The notes: generated from the letters alone by a model not told the origin. Positions 31,852 to 41,224 are shown, counted from the first letter of the stretch. The stretch: DNA of 64,000 nt from Winogradskyella luteola (GCF_019203985.1 NZ_JAGSPD010000009.1:62001-126000); one strand, 5' to 3'. Program-made: numbers and translations.

Positions 31852-32697
31852 ATGAAAACTTTAAAATTAACCCTACTATGTTGCTTGCTTTCTGCATTTA
31901 CATTTGCCGACGTATCCCAAAGCGAAAAAGATGCACTGGTTGCGCTTTACAATGCAACTAATGGTAAATCTTGGAACACTTCTTGGAATATGGATCAACC
32001 AGTTTCAGATTGGTATGGTCTAACAATTGAAAATGATAAGGTTACGGCTGTTAACCTCAGCTTTAATAATCTTAGCGGTAATTTACCTAGTGAAATCTCT
32101 GAGTTAAAATCTCTAAAAGTATTAAATCTTTCATTCAATAAATTAGAAGGAGAATTGCCGAGTGAGTTGACAAGCATGTTAACTCTTGAAGAGTTGAAGT
32201 TGTTTTCAAATAATTTCAGCGGTGCTATCCCTTCAGATATTGGTAAGTTAGCAAACCTTAGAACATTAGAATTATACAATAATAATTTCTTAGGTGAGAT
32301 TCCTTCCTCAATTGGAAATCTTACCAAATTAGATACTTTAATACTTAGTAGCAACCGATTAATGGGGAAATTACCTTCTAGTATTTCTCATTTAAAATCT
32401 TTGAAAGTATTAAGTCTTTTTGATAATAATTTGTTAGGTACAATTCCTTCGTCTATTGGTAAATTGGGACAATTAGAAGAATTAATATTATCCAATAATG
32501 CTTTCTACGGTAATTTACCAGGCGAATTGGCACAACTAACTAACCTTAAGACCTTACTTTTAAGTAACAATGGCTTTAAAGGTAACTATGCAGCCTTAAA
32601 AGGAAAGTTGCCTAATATTATAGATTTTGATTTAGATGAAGTTAATATAAAAGGATCTTTAGCAACCTTAGACGCAGAAGATGATAATGATGATTAA
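31852..32697 (+). CDS. Secreted leucine-rich-repeat protein (plant-like LRR)
   Basis: 281 residues with a signal peptide ending at TFA (about 19). The cap (about 20-60, with NGKSWNTSWN and WYGLT) resembles that of plant LRR receptor proteins. About seven 24-residue repeats with the LxxLxLxxNxLxGxIPxxIGxL pattern follow. The C-terminal tail is acidic (AEDDNDD) and no T9SS sorting domain is seen. Probably periplasmic or exported, with a protein- or glycan-binding role. It has its own terminator. Confidence 0.82.
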   Translation: MKTLKLTLLCCLLSAFTFADVSQSEKDALVALYNATNGKSWNTSWNMDQPVSDWYGLTIENDKVTAVNLSFNNLSGNLPSEISELKSLKVLNLSFNKLEGELPSELTSMLTLEELKLFSNNFSGAIPSDIGKLANLRTLELYNNNFLGEIPSSIGNLTKLDTLILSSNRLMGKLPSSISHLKSLKVLSLFDNNLLGTIPSSIGKLGQLEELILSNNAFYGNLPGELAQLTNLKTLLLSNNGFKGNYAALKGKLPNIIDFDLDEVNIKGSLATLDAEDDNDD

Positions 32698-32730
32698 AAC
32701 AATACTTAAGTTTTAATTAAATTGATACTA

Positions 32731-32763
32731 TAGCGTTTAATAAATTTTAAACGCTATTTTTTT
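32731..32763 (+). terminator. Terminator after the LRR gene
   Basis: TAGCGTTTA / TAAACGCTA is a perfect 9-bp stem followed by seven T. Confidence 0.85.
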
Positions 32764-32773
32764 GCTTTAATGC

Positions 32774-32803
32774 TTGTTAAAATTAAAAAGCATTGTATAT
32801 TTG
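32774..32803 (+). promoter_or_regulatory. Promoter of the tRNA-fMet gene
   Basis: TTG at 32774-32776 and TATATTTG at 32796-32803 are 19 bp apart, a good Bacteroidota promoter. It would give a 5' leader of about 60 bases to be removed by RNase P. Confidence 0.7.
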
Positions 32804-32870
32804 CAGTCCAATATTTCTGTCGGCATTATGAACCGAAAGTTAAAAGCTAAGTGAAATTAGGAAATTATAT

Positions 32871-32943
<73 letters not shown>

Positions 32944-32954
32944 CTAGTAAAGAT

Positions 32955-32984
32955 AAGGGTTTCAATTTATTGAAACCCTTTTTT
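32955..32984 (+). terminator. Terminator after tRNA-fMet
   Basis: AAGGGTTTCA / TGAAACCCTT with a 6-base loop and T-run. Confidence 0.85.
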
Positions 32985-33032
32985 ATTTTCATGTACAACA
33001 TATGTACACAACAAATTAATTGTTAAGGTTCA

Positions 33033-33829
33033 TCAAATATCATAATTAATTTCTTTTTCTATTGTTTCAATCAGTTGTTTTATGTACTGTACTATGTTTT
33101 TATGTATGCCAGCCAGATAACCATTATTCATAAAAGCGAGTCTTAAGCCATTTTTAAAGATATTGCTGTTGCACTGCCATTTGGCATGTTCTATAAGTTG
33201 AGTCTGAATGTTATCTGTAATATTGTCTACATTTAATCTTAACGAAAGGCCAATAGAAGGTTTGCTTATATCAAAAACAACCTACGTTAGTCACATTTTC
33301 AGCTTGTGGATCATATATATAGGCCTCATATTCTCTTCTCATGTGTTCTTCGCCAGTTTTGATGGCTGCATATAGCTTATCTAATTCTAATAGACCATTC
33401 TTTACCGAATCGCTTTTTATTAAGCTTAAATTATCTGAACTTAATAATTCCTTATATGTATTTTGATTTGGCACAAAGGTATTCCAGATAAAAACAGCCC
33501 CGAAGGTTTCAGTATATGTTTTAACCTCTTCAATAGAAGTAGGGGCATAACCATTTATAAGCTCTGAATAAGCTTTTGCTTTATGATATTTATAATTAAC
33601 AAACTCTTCGTTGTTTTTTATTTCACTAACCAAATCTGCCTTCAAATTCTTAAGATAATTAACCTCCTTGTTTCGTTCTTTCCTTGCTTTATTCCAATTA
33701 TTAATTTGAAGCGCAATGAGAACACCAATCACTACAAGAATGATTTCGCCTAGGGCATAAAGCAGAAACTTTTTTGGTTCTGTTTTGGTTAATCATTGAC
33801 TGACGTATATGGCGGAAGAATTTTATCAT
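33033..33829 (-). pseudogene. DUF6090 family membrane protein, two single-base frameshifts
   Basis: Read in three frames, the minus strand gives one continuous DUF6090 protein of about 264 residues. The ATG at 33829 starts MIKFFRHIRQSMINQNRT. A six-A run (complement of T-run ending near 33774) carries one base too many and breaks the frame before the membrane segment (LLYALGEIILVVIGVLIA). Reading resumes in the main frame with LQINNWNKARKERNKE. A second break at a five-T run near 33276 truncates it at VGCF; one base fewer restores DISKPSIGL and a good C-terminus to the stop at 33033. Both lesions are +1 changes in homopolymers, so sequencing error or slippage-based phase variation are alternatives to decay. 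The family, with one helix and a coiled periplasmic part, has no known function. Confidence 0.8.
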
Positions 33830-33885
33830 AGCAACCTAAAAAACTACGGTGACACCACTTAGATCTCTTCGTGTGTATTCTATTA

Positions 33886-34752
33886 TTACTCAGTTTCAGC
33901 GAGTTTCTTAGTATCAGCATACTGTTGAAAAGCTGTTATTTTACCATCCTTTAATGACCAATGGTGAGCAGCCTGCACCTTATAATGTTTACCGTCTTTA
34001 GTATCAATCATATAATAAAGTGTAGCCAAAACTTGATTACCACTCATCTCATGTAATTTTATATCACTTAGCGAAAACGACTTGTACATACCACCAATAG
34101 GCGCAAAGATATTATCAAGAACCGCTTGTGGACCAATATACGGATTGCCTTTAGCTAAAGAATTACTCTCGGCTTCGTTCCAAACAATATTCTCATCAAA
34201 AAGAGCGAGCACACTTGGCACATCACCTTTTGAGAATAATCCATAAAGTGAATTGATTATACCTACATTATCAGGATTAGACATGACACCCAACTGCTGC
34301 ATCATTACAGAGCTATCAAAAAAGTCTTGCTCTTGGGCAATCTTTCCGTTTTTCATTTTAACTATAGTTGTTCCTTCAACATCCACGGAATTTCCTGTCG
34401 CTGGCATACCAAAGAAATCACCTATATGCTTTCCCTTAAATCTCCAGTGCTTTACAATTTGGTCGCCTTGACCAAACGAATTAACAATGGTAAATTTCCT
34501 ATCGCTAAATCCCGTGATGAAATTTTGATAATAGGCTTTTAAAGCATCTATGCCCACAATATTTTCGGATTGCATTAGTACGGTAATGTTTTCATCGAAA
34601 TATTTGGTGTTAAAATAGCTCATATCACCTTTGTTAACGATGTTATCCCAGACCACACTGTACATTTTTAGGTCTTTGTCTATATTGCTTTTTTGGGCCA
34701 TTATATTAAGGCTTAAAAAAGCGATTGTGATTAGTAAGATTGATTTTTTCAT
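33886..34752 (-). CDS. Exported protein with two tandem SnoaL/NTF2-like domains
   Basis: 288 residues. The signal peptide ends at IMAQ (about 19). Two NTF2-like units follow: about 25-150 (VGIDALKAYYQNFITGFSDRKF... and VEGTTIVKMKNGKIAQEQDFFD) and 160-280 (YIGPQAVLDNIFAPIGG, HHWSLKDGKITAFQQYADT). Similar single-domain proteins are ester cyclases or small-molecule binders of the SnoaL type; a fused pair is less common. It is the last full gene of the island operon, 20 bp after the alcohol dehydrogenase. Role inferred only: a periplasmic carrier or cyclase/isomerase. Confidence 0.82.
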   Translation of the reverse strand: MKKSILLITIAFLSLNIMAQKSNIDKDLKMYSVVWDNIVNKGDMSYFNTKYFDENITVLMQSENIVGIDALKAYYQNFITGFSDRKFTIVNSFGQGDQIVKHWRFKGKHIGDFFGMPATGNSVDVEGTTIVKMKNGKIAQEQDFFDSSVMMQQLGVMSNPDNVGIINSLYGLFSKGDVPSVLALFDENIVWNEAESNSLAKGNPYIGPQAVLDNIFAPIGGMYKSFSLSDIKLHEMSGNQVLATLYYMIDTKDGKHYKVQAAHHWSLKDGKITAFQQYADTKKLAETE

Positions 34753-34772
34753 TTTGTTTATGTTTTAGATTA

Positions 34773-35777
34773 TTAATTTTTAAGAACAATGCGGTATCGT
34801 GCTTTTCCCGATTTTAAATGTGCAATGGCCTCATTTACATCTGTCATAGCGTATTCTTCAGTAATCGGATAAATGTTATGTCTCACACAGAATTGTAACA
34901 TTGTACTAGTCAGTGCAGGACTACCGAGAGGACTTCCTCCTACCGATTTTTCTCCAGTTAGAAGCGTAAAAGCTGGAATCGCCATAGGTTCTAATACTGC
35001 GCCTACATTATGAAACTTTCCTTTTGGGGCAAGTGCCACGAGATAAGAATTCCAGTCTAAAGTGACATTAGCCGTATTGAGAATAAAATTTAATGAACCA
35101 GCAATTTTTTCTAATTCCTCTGGATTCGTAGAATCTACCACCTTGGTGGCTCCCATTTCTAAAATAGATTCCTTTTTACTTGGGTTGGAACTAAAAGCAA
35201 TAACCTCACAACCCCATTTGTTGAGAAATTTTAAAGCCATGTGCCCCAATCCACCTATTCCTATAACACCAACCTTGTCCGTTGGTTTTACTCCTGATAA
35301 AATAATTGGATTAAATACGGTTATACCACCACAAAGTAAAGGTCCAGCTTTATCCATATTTATACCTTCTGGTAATGGGATAGCCCAAGACCAATGGCTA
35401 CGTACATAATCAGCAAAGCCACCATGACGACCACCAATAGTGTATTCTGCACTAGCACAAAGATGATGTGATCCGTCCATACATTCATGGCAAGACATAC
35501 ACGATGCAGAAAACCATCCTAAACCTACTTTGTCTCCTACGTTAATATTTTTAACGGCATCACCTTTGGCGATTACTTCACCAATAATTTCATGGCCTGG
35601 TACAATAGGGTACGCACTCATTCCCCAATCATCGTTCATCATGCTGATGTCTGAATGGCAAATGCCACAATTGTGTATTTTAATATCTACTTGTTCTGAT
35701 CCAAGTGTTCCTAATTCATAAGAAAACGGCTCTAGAGGTTGATTAGGGCCTGGGGATGCAAATGCTGAAACTTTCAT
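34773..35777 (-). CDS. Zinc-dependent NAD(P) alcohol dehydrogenase (CAD/YahK type)
   Basis: 334 residues, cytoplasmic MDR-family enzyme interconverting alcohols and aldehydes. Catalytic zinc ligands are Cys40 (CGICHSD), His62 in GHEIIGEV, and a Cys near 148 (LLCGGIT). Structural zinc is held by Cys93, Cys96, Cys99 and Cys107. The nucleotide-binding loop is IGIGGLGHMALKF. The pattern matches the cinnamyl-alcohol/YahK group, which is usually NADPH-linked. It lies 13 bp after the RidA-like gene in the same operon. Confidence 0.92.
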   Translation of the reverse strand: MKVSAFASPGPNQPLEPFSYELGTLGSEQVDIKIHNCGICHSDISMMNDDWGMSAYPIVPGHEIIGEVIAKGDAVKNINVGDKVGLGWFSASCMSCHECMDGSHHLCASAEYTIGGRHGGFADYVRSHWSWAIPLPEGINMDKAGPLLCGGITVFNPIILSGVKPTDKVGVIGIGGLGHMALKFLNKWGCEVIAFSSNPSKKESILEMGATKVVDSTNPEELEKIAGSLNFILNTANVTLDWNSYLVALAPKGKFHNVGAVLEPMAIPAFTLLTGEKSVGGSPLGSPALTSTMLQFCVRHNIYPITEEYAMTDVNEAIAHLKSGKARYRIVLKN

Positions 35778-35790
35778 AAGTTATTTGGTT

Positions 35791-36321
35791 TTAATTGGTT
35801 TTATATACTTCCATTTCTATTTCGATTAAAAATTCTGGTAAAGCCAAAGTTTTTACTCCTAACCACGTTCCTGTTGGGAAATGGTTTTTATAGATTTCAG
35901 CTCTGTAGCCTGCCACTTCCAACATTTTTGGCATGTTGGTAGTAAAAATATCCTCTTTTACCACATCGTCAAAAGTGCAGCCGTAATGCTTTAAGATTTT
36001 CTCTAAATCGGCATAGCAATTTTTCATTTGCTGCTCCAAATCACCGATAGCGGTTGGATTCCCTTCATTGTCCATGCTTACTGCTCCAGAAATTGTAATA
36101 TGATTACCGATTTTTACGGCATGTGAATAGCCATAGGCTTTTTCAACTTCTGGTCGTAATAGGAAATAGTCTGGTTTCTGAATTATAATTTTAGTTTCTT
36201 TAACGTCTATTTCTTTAGTAAGCGTTTCGTCTTTTGGACCTTGATTGCAACTATTGAAAATTGAAGCCAAAAGAAGGCAAACAAGTGCTTGTCTTACTGT
36301 TTTTAATGGTTGTAATTTCAT
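35791..36321 (-). CDS. RidA/YjgF-like protein carried as a lipoprotein
   Basis: 176 residues. The C-terminal 125 residues are a Rid fold (VKIGNHITISGAVSMDNEG, LEQQMKNCYADLEKIL, LPEFLIEIEMEVY). Classical RidA enzymes are cytosolic trimers that hydrolyse reactive imines with an Arg in the sequence PxRxxxxV. Here the equivalent stretch is FPTGTWLGV, with Gly151 in place of Arg, so imine deaminase activity is not expected. The N-terminus is a lipoprotein signal ending in FNSC (Cys25), which puts the protein in the envelope, unusual for this family. It lies in the five-gene island operon. Confidence 0.8.
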   Translation of the reverse strand: MKLQPLKTVRQALVCLLLASIFNSCNQGPKDETLTKEIDVKETKIIIQKPDYFLLRPEVEKAYGYSHAVKIGNHITISGAVSMDNEGNPTAIGDLEQQMKNCYADLEKILKHYGCTFDDVVKEDIFTTNMPKMLEVAGYRAEIYKNHFPTGTWLGVKTLALPEFLIEIEMEVYKTN

Positions 36322-36371
36322 AATATTTGATTAGTAATGTTTATTTTAATTTTTATTAATTTGATACCATT

Positions 36372-37241
36372 TTAGTTTTTCACCTTTGGCCCATCCCAAT
36401 CCGTAATTTCAAAAGCTTCCAATAAACCTTGCCTAATCGGTTCGGTCACTTCATTTACGGTTTGCAGACCAAAATCTATCCCAACCACAGTGCGAATCGG
36501 TCGTTTGCCATGTGGCATATCAATCAAATTCTCAAAGGTCTTAACCACTAGCATTGGATCTGCATTTGGGTCTTCATAGATTGAACTAATTTGGCTAATA
36601 AGACCTTCACCAAAATCGTTAATATGTTGATACGCTTTGGCAATTTCTTCGTCTTCTGATGAGATAATACCGTTAATAAAATCTGTCGAAAAAGGACCCG
36701 GTTGCACTATTACCGTATCAATGCCCAAAGGCGACAACTCATAGCGCATGGTTTCGCTCAAGCATTCCAATCCCCATTTACTGGTATGGTAAAGGCCATA
36801 GCCAGGCAAACAGAAACGACCTGCAACAGATGTTACCTGAATAATAAGTCCGTCGTTTTGCGCACGCATTTTTGGCAGAACAGCTTTTGCTACTCTAAAG
36901 GTGCCGACGATGTTTAAATCCAACTGGTCTAAAAACTGTTGAGAGGAAAATGACTCAATAGGACCACCATAGCCACAACCTGCGTTGTTAATGAGCACAT
37001 CCACTTGACCAATTTGCGAAACCCCTTTGCCAACACTCTCATCTGATGTGACATCGATTTCAACAACCTCTATGTTAAGGTTATTTGAGCTTGCATAATT
37101 TTTCAACTCTGATGCTTTATCAGCATTTTTTCCGTTAACATTTCGCATTGTGGCATATATGTGATGCCCTTTCTTTGCCAAATGCTTGGCAGCCATAAGT
37201 CCAAAGCCCGAACTGCAACCTGTGATTAGAATGTGTTTCAT
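36372..37241 (-). CDS. Short-chain dehydrogenase/reductase (SDR)
   Basis: 289 residues, cytoplasmic. The cofactor motif TGCSSGFG is at residues 7-14, NNAG at 85-88, and the catalytic set Ser138, Tyr151 and Lys155 (YHTSK) is complete. The length and the C-terminal extension after 190 fit classical SDRs close to those acting on ketosteroid or retinol-like substrates. The actual substrate is unknown. The ATG overlaps the esterase stop by 4 bases, so they are coupled. Confidence 0.9.
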   Translation of the reverse strand: MKHILITGCSSGFGLMAAKHLAKKGHHIYATMRNVNGKNADKASELKNYASSNNLNIEVVEIDVTSDESVGKGVSQIGQVDVLINNAGCGYGGPIESFSSQQFLDQLDLNIVGTFRVAKAVLPKMRAQNDGLIIQVTSVAGRFCLPGYGLYHTSKWGLECLSETMRYELSPLGIDTVIVQPGPFSTDFINGIISSEDEEIAKAYQHINDFGEGLISQISSIYEDPNADPMLVVKTFENLIDMPHGKRPIRTVVGIDFGLQTVNEVTEPIRQGLLEAFEITDWDGPKVKN

Positions 37242-38050
37242 TTTTTTTTGTTAATCATTTGTTCTGAGATATATTTCATGCCATCATATAAACCTGAATA
37301 AGGCACATGACCTGCATTTTCATAAGTTTTGTATTGAAAATTTATGCGGTCTGCCAAGGCAGATTTCAATGTCTTTGAAGAATTAATGACGGATTGATGT
37401 ATTTCTCCTTTTGGGTCTAATGGATCTGACAAGGAATTGGCGACAAATAACGTCTTACCCTTAAAGTTATCTTTATCCTTAAAGGCTTCGTCTGCCAATT
37501 CGGAAAAATAATCGTCCATATCTTTAAACCAGCCTGCACAAGTGCCAACGTAGTTATCGAATAATGTTGGTTTTGATAAAAACGCATACATTACAAATAG
37601 TCCGCTCAAAGACCTGCCACGTATGGTTCTAGTCTTGTTAGTACGATAGTTTTTGTCGATATGCGGAACCAATTCCTTTTCAAGGAACAGAAGGAAATTT
37701 TCAGCCTGTGGGTTTTTTACTTCATACGACGGTCTGCTCAAGGGCATCATATCCCTATCGCGATCTGTATTAGCTATGGCTACGATAATCGTTTCCATCT
37801 TTAGGTTACGGGTAACCGACCGTGCATCTATAAGGCTGATTTCCACTCCATCCAAAAGATATAAAACCGGATAATCCTTATTTGATGTTTCATAACCCTT
37901 GGGCAACGAAACAATCAATTTCCTATTCTCGTTCAATATTTTGGAAGCGACACTGTCCCTTTGACCAATCTTGACCATCACATCTTGCGAATACACAAAA
38001 TTAGGAAGCAACATAATTAGACCTAGAGATAAAAGAACAGCGATTTTCAT
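37238..38050 (-). CDS. Exported alpha/beta-hydrolase (esterase D / BesA-like)
   Basis: 270 residues from the ATG at 38050, which begins at the signal peptide (MKIAVLLSLGLIMLLPNFVYSQ, cut near 22); the frame opens 12 codons earlier. The fold is the esterase D type: YPVLYLLDGVE, then the nucleophile Ser147 in GRSLSGLF, an Asp in the SLSDPLDP region, and the catalytic His in ENAGHVPYSG. Family members cleave esters, including siderophore esters. It is first in the operon, so cleavage of an exported ester may feed alcohol or aldehyde to the two dehydrogenases (inference). Confidence 0.85.
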   Translation of the reverse strand: MKIAVLLSLGLIMLLPNFVYSQDVMVKIGQRDSVASKILNENRKLIVSLPKGYETSNKDYPVLYLLDGVEISLIDARSVTRNLKMETIIVAIANTDRDRDMMPLSRPSYEVKNPQAENFLLFLEKELVPHIDKNYRTNKTRTIRGRSLSGLFVMYAFLSKPTLFDNYVGTCAGWFKDMDDYFSELADEAFKDKDNFKGKTLFVANSLSDPLDPKGEIHQSVINSSKTLKSALADRINFQYKTYENAGHVPYSGLYDGMKYISEQMINKKK

Positions 38051-38112
38051 AATGGCTTGGATGGTCAAGGTTTTTAACAACAGCAAGGTAAGATGTTATA
38101 TAAAGGCATTCA

Positions 38113-38128
38113 ATCACATCTTAATGTG
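38113..38128. promoter_or_regulatory. Palindromic putative operator in the divergent esterase/sensor promoter region
   Basis: ATCACATCTTAATGTG contains the inverted repeat CACAT-N4-ATGTG. It lies 62 bp from the esterase start and just upstream of the sensor gene's promoter. The same 16 bases recur before the response regulator at 41226-41241, so it is a strong candidate for the binding site of that regulator. Confidence 0.65.
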
Positions 38129-38149
38129 GTTTTAGCTCTTTTCATTTTG

Positions 38150-38157
38150 TATATTTG
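38150..38157 (+). promoter_or_regulatory. -7 box of the sensor kinase gene
   Basis: TATATTTG, an exact TAnnTTTG match, lies 21 bp after the palindrome, which therefore overlaps the -33 position. Confidence 0.6.
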
Positions 38158-38185
38158 GTATTAGCTATTAATTAAAACCAATTTC

Positions 38186-41100
38186 TTGAGGTCATCCATA
38201 CGTTTGCACTGCCTTTTGGTTAGCCTTTTCCTGTGTGTTGTGGCAACAACTATTTATGCGCAGAATCCATCTCAAATAGATGTATTAACTACAGAAGATG
38301 GCCTGTTGTTCCGTGATGTATCTAATACTGTTCAGGATAACAAAGGGCTACTATGGATTGGAACTTCACAAGGTCTTAATCGCTATGATGGTGACCATTT
38401 TAAAGCCTATACCAACGACCCGCAAAATCCGTTTTTTATTGAAGAGGATTTCATAAAATCCAATATGCTTTATGACGAGAAGGACAACTCCGTTTGGTTT
38501 ATGGCGAACGATAAATTGTTTCAGCTTGAAATATCCACGGATTCCATTACTTCTTATAATGAGAACCATAAACTCAAAGGTCAGGTATTAGATATTATTA
38601 AAGCACCAGACAATTCTGTTTGGATCGTTACAGATGATTATTGGAATGTTGAAAAAGGGATCGCTAAACAATACCTTCAAAAGTTTGAAAATGGCACCTT
38701 TAAAGTTATGGTTTCTATGGATCGGTATAAACGTGGTTTTAATAAATTGACTACTGATGCCGAAGGTTTTATATGGTGGACAACCACAAGAGGTACAGGT
38801 AAATACACGGTTGAAGGCGAATTACTGGAAACTCACATCTTGGACACTTATAATTGGAATGGTGATGTCATCCATTATGTGCCTTATTTTTTTGATAGTA
38901 ACAATACACATTACTACTTTCCTTCTTCACGAGGTGGTATAGCAGTTTACGATGCCGAAACCAAAACGTCTTCTATTGTCTTTGATACCGATGATATTAT
39001 AAGACGTGCTATAGAAGATGATGAAGGAAATATATGGTTTGCTGGCGACGATACCTTGTTTCGAATGGATGTGAATAGGAATTTTACCGATTACACCTCC
39101 TTGCTCAAATCTAAAATGGACTACTCAACCATCAACAATCTGTTTTTGGATAAAAACGGATTGCTTTGGGTAGCAACAGACAACGGTTTGTTTAAGGTAA
39201 GAACACAAAAGCAATTGTTTTCAAACCTTTTTAAATCCGAAAAGGAAGGTTGGGGAAATTCTATTCGTGGCATTTTTGAGGATGCCGAAGGACGAATATT
39301 CTCCCTTTGCGAAAGCAATCATCAACTCTGGTTTAAAGCTAAAGATGGAACGGTAGATTCGCTCCCTTTAAAAACCACTTTAGGAAAACCCATCAATTTA
39401 ATGTACGACACAAGCTTTTTGGTAACCAATGACGCCAAGACCAAAGTCTATGCCGTGGGAAAAGGCATCAATGAAATTGATTTAAAAACAGGAATTACAA
39501 AGGTGTATAGTCAATTCAGCAAAAACAATAAAATTTATGGTCCAAATGCGTTATTAAAACTGAAAGATGGACGCTTACTATTTGGTTACACCTTAGAATT
39601 ACTTACCCTTTTCAACCCTAAAACAGAAGAAAGTCAAATTGTTTTTAAAAATCTCAACGAGCAAACTAATATTACAGATCTTCAATTTTTTGAAGAAAGT
39701 AAAGACCCAAATTGTGTTTGGGTTGGCACCAAGAACGACGGCGTTCTGAAAATAGACTTAAGCGGAACTATTCTGAAATCTTACAACATTAATACAATAC
39801 CTCAGTTAGGCAAACACCATATCTTATGTATCAAAGAGGATAGCGATAAAAGTCTGTGGATAGGTAGCTATGGTGGTGGTTTGAATCATATTTCTGCGGA
39901 CGGAAAGACCGTGAAAAACTATACGAAAATTCATGGTTTGCCAGACGACAATGTTGTTGGTATTCTGCAAGATGGTGAGGAAAAGCTTTGGGTCAGTACT
40001 TATAACAGTTTGGCATTGTACAATAAAACCACCAAGGAATTCCAAAATTTTTATACCGAAGATGGTTTGTCGCACAATGAGTTTAACTATTCATCTTTTT
40101 TTAAGGACAGTCAAGGCCTGTACTATTTTGGTGGCATGAATGGTGTTAACGTTTTTGATTCAGACGCCTTACAGGAATCCGTGAGACCACCAGATATACA
40201 ATTCTTGGGGATTGAAGGTTATAACAGCCAAACGAAGAATTATTTTAAAACCGATTTTGCCCAAACCCAGTTTTCTAGATTGGAGGTTTCGCCTTATGAT
40301 CAATATTTTGAGGTCAGTTGGCTTTTGCCAAGTTTTTTTCAGAATGAAAAAAATACGTTTAGTACCAACCTCGAAGGTTTTGAAGACCGATGGTTTTATC
40401 AGGGCAATGCTACATCCATTCGCTACAACCAATTGCCTGCTGGCGATTATGTGCTTAAGGTAAAAGGGAATGATTCTAGAGGAAACCAAAGTGCATCGGT
40501 ATTGTCAATTCCGATTACCGTAAGACAGATTTTTTATAAACAATGGTGGTTTATCGTTTTGATGGTCTTGACCATTTCAGGATTGGTATATGCTGTGTTT
40601 AGATATCGTTTGCAACAAGCTCTGGCAATGGAGCGTTTGCGAACGAAAATCTCAAGTGATTTGCACGATCATGTAGGTTCATTACTTTCAGGATTGGCTA
40701 TGCAAACCGAACTTTTGGAAGCAAATGCCAGTGAAGCTGATAAAACTAGGTTGCATAAAATAGCAGCCATAAGTAGAAATGCAGTATCACAAATGCGTGA
40801 TTTGGTTTGGAGTATTGATAGCAGACGAGAAACTATAGCTGATTTAATAGAACGCATGAGAGAAATAGCTGAAGAATTGTTGTTGCCGAAAGATATTGTC
40901 TTTGAGATAGATACCACAGGCGTTAAAAATTTTGATAAAAAATTACCTGCACAAACCAAGCAAGATATTTTTCTCATTTTTAAAGAGGCGATCACTAATA
41001 TTGTAAGACACTCTGATGCTGATTTAGTCGAAATCAATTTAACTAATAGTTCTAATGGTTGCCAACTTATTATTAAGGATAATGGCAGTAAAAAAGCGTC

Positions 41101-41224
41101 ATATAAATCTTCTGGATTGGGCTTATCTAATATGCTAATGCGAGCCAAAAAACTTAAAGGAAAGCTAAATTTTAAGAACGATAATGGTTTTAAGGTTTAC
41201 TTGGATTTACCCTTTAATATGTAA
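38186..41224 (+). CDS. Sensor histidine kinase with two-component-regulator propeller and Y_Y_Y domain
   Basis: 1012 residues from a TTG; the frame closes at 38162 and offers no ATG, and the TTG directly precedes a signal peptide ending at IYAQ (about 25). The periplasmic sensor has repeated propeller blades (LLWIGTSQGLNRYDG, SVWFMANDKLFQLE, LLWVATDNGLFKV, SLWIGSYGGGLNHI) and then a Y_Y_Y domain. One helix crosses the membrane at about 786-806. The kinase core is the HisKA_3 type with His827 in DLHDHVGS, and a HATPase with EAITNIVRHS and GLGLSNM. Unlike classical Bacteroidota hybrid systems there is no fused receiver; a separate LuxR-type regulator follows. Confidence 0.92.
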   Translation: MRSSIRLHCLLVSLFLCVVATTIYAQNPSQIDVLTTEDGLLFRDVSNTVQDNKGLLWIGTSQGLNRYDGDHFKAYTNDPQNPFFIEEDFIKSNMLYDEKDNSVWFMANDKLFQLEISTDSITSYNENHKLKGQVLDIIKAPDNSVWIVTDDYWNVEKGIAKQYLQKFENGTFKVMVSMDRYKRGFNKLTTDAEGFIWWTTTRGTGKYTVEGELLETHILDTYNWNGDVIHYVPYFFDSNNTHYYFPSSRGGIAVYDAETKTSSIVFDTDDIIRRAIEDDEGNIWFAGDDTLFRMDVNRNFTDYTSLLKSKMDYSTINNLFLDKNGLLWVATDNGLFKVRTQKQLFSNLFKSEKEGWGNSIRGIFEDAEGRIFSLCESNHQLWFKAKDGTVDSLPLKTTLGKPINLMYDTSFLVTNDAKTKVYAVGKGINEIDLKTGITKVYSQFSKNNKIYGPNALLKLKDGRLLFGYTLELLTLFNPKTEESQIVFKNLNEQTNITDLQFFEESKDPNCVWVGTKNDGVLKIDLSGTILKSYNINTIPQLGKHHILCIKEDSDKSLWIGSYGGGLNHISADGKTVKNYTKIHGLPDDNVVGILQDGEEKLWVSTYNSLALYNKTTKEFQNFYTEDGLSHNEFNYSSFFKDSQGLYYFGGMNGVNVFDSDALQESVRPPDIQFLGIEGYNSQTKNYFKTDFAQTQFSRLEVSPYDQYFEVSWLLPSFFQNEKNTFSTNLEGFEDRWFYQGNATSIRYNQLPAGDYVLKVKGNDSRGNQSASVLSIPITVRQIFYKQWWFIVLMVLTISGLVYAVFRYRLQQALAMERLRTKISSDLHDHVGSLLSGLAMQTELLEANASEADKTRLHKIAAISRNAVSQMRDLVWSIDSRRETIADLIERMREIAEELLLPKDIVFEIDTTGVKNFDKKLPAQTKQDIFLIFKEAITNIVRHSDADLVEINLTNSSNGCQLIIKDNGSKKASYKSSGLGLSNMLMRAKKLKGKLNFKNDNGFKVYLDLPFNM

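Noticed and set aside
31852-32697. The 72-bp periodicity as a DNA repeat array
   Set aside because: It reflects 24-residue leucine-rich repeats in the protein; the DNA units differ too much for a recent tandem duplication.
33033-33270. A separate small gene after the DUF6090 frame
   Set aside because: The 79 residues read as the direct continuation of the DUF6090 protein after removing one base of a homopolymer; there is no start codon of its own.
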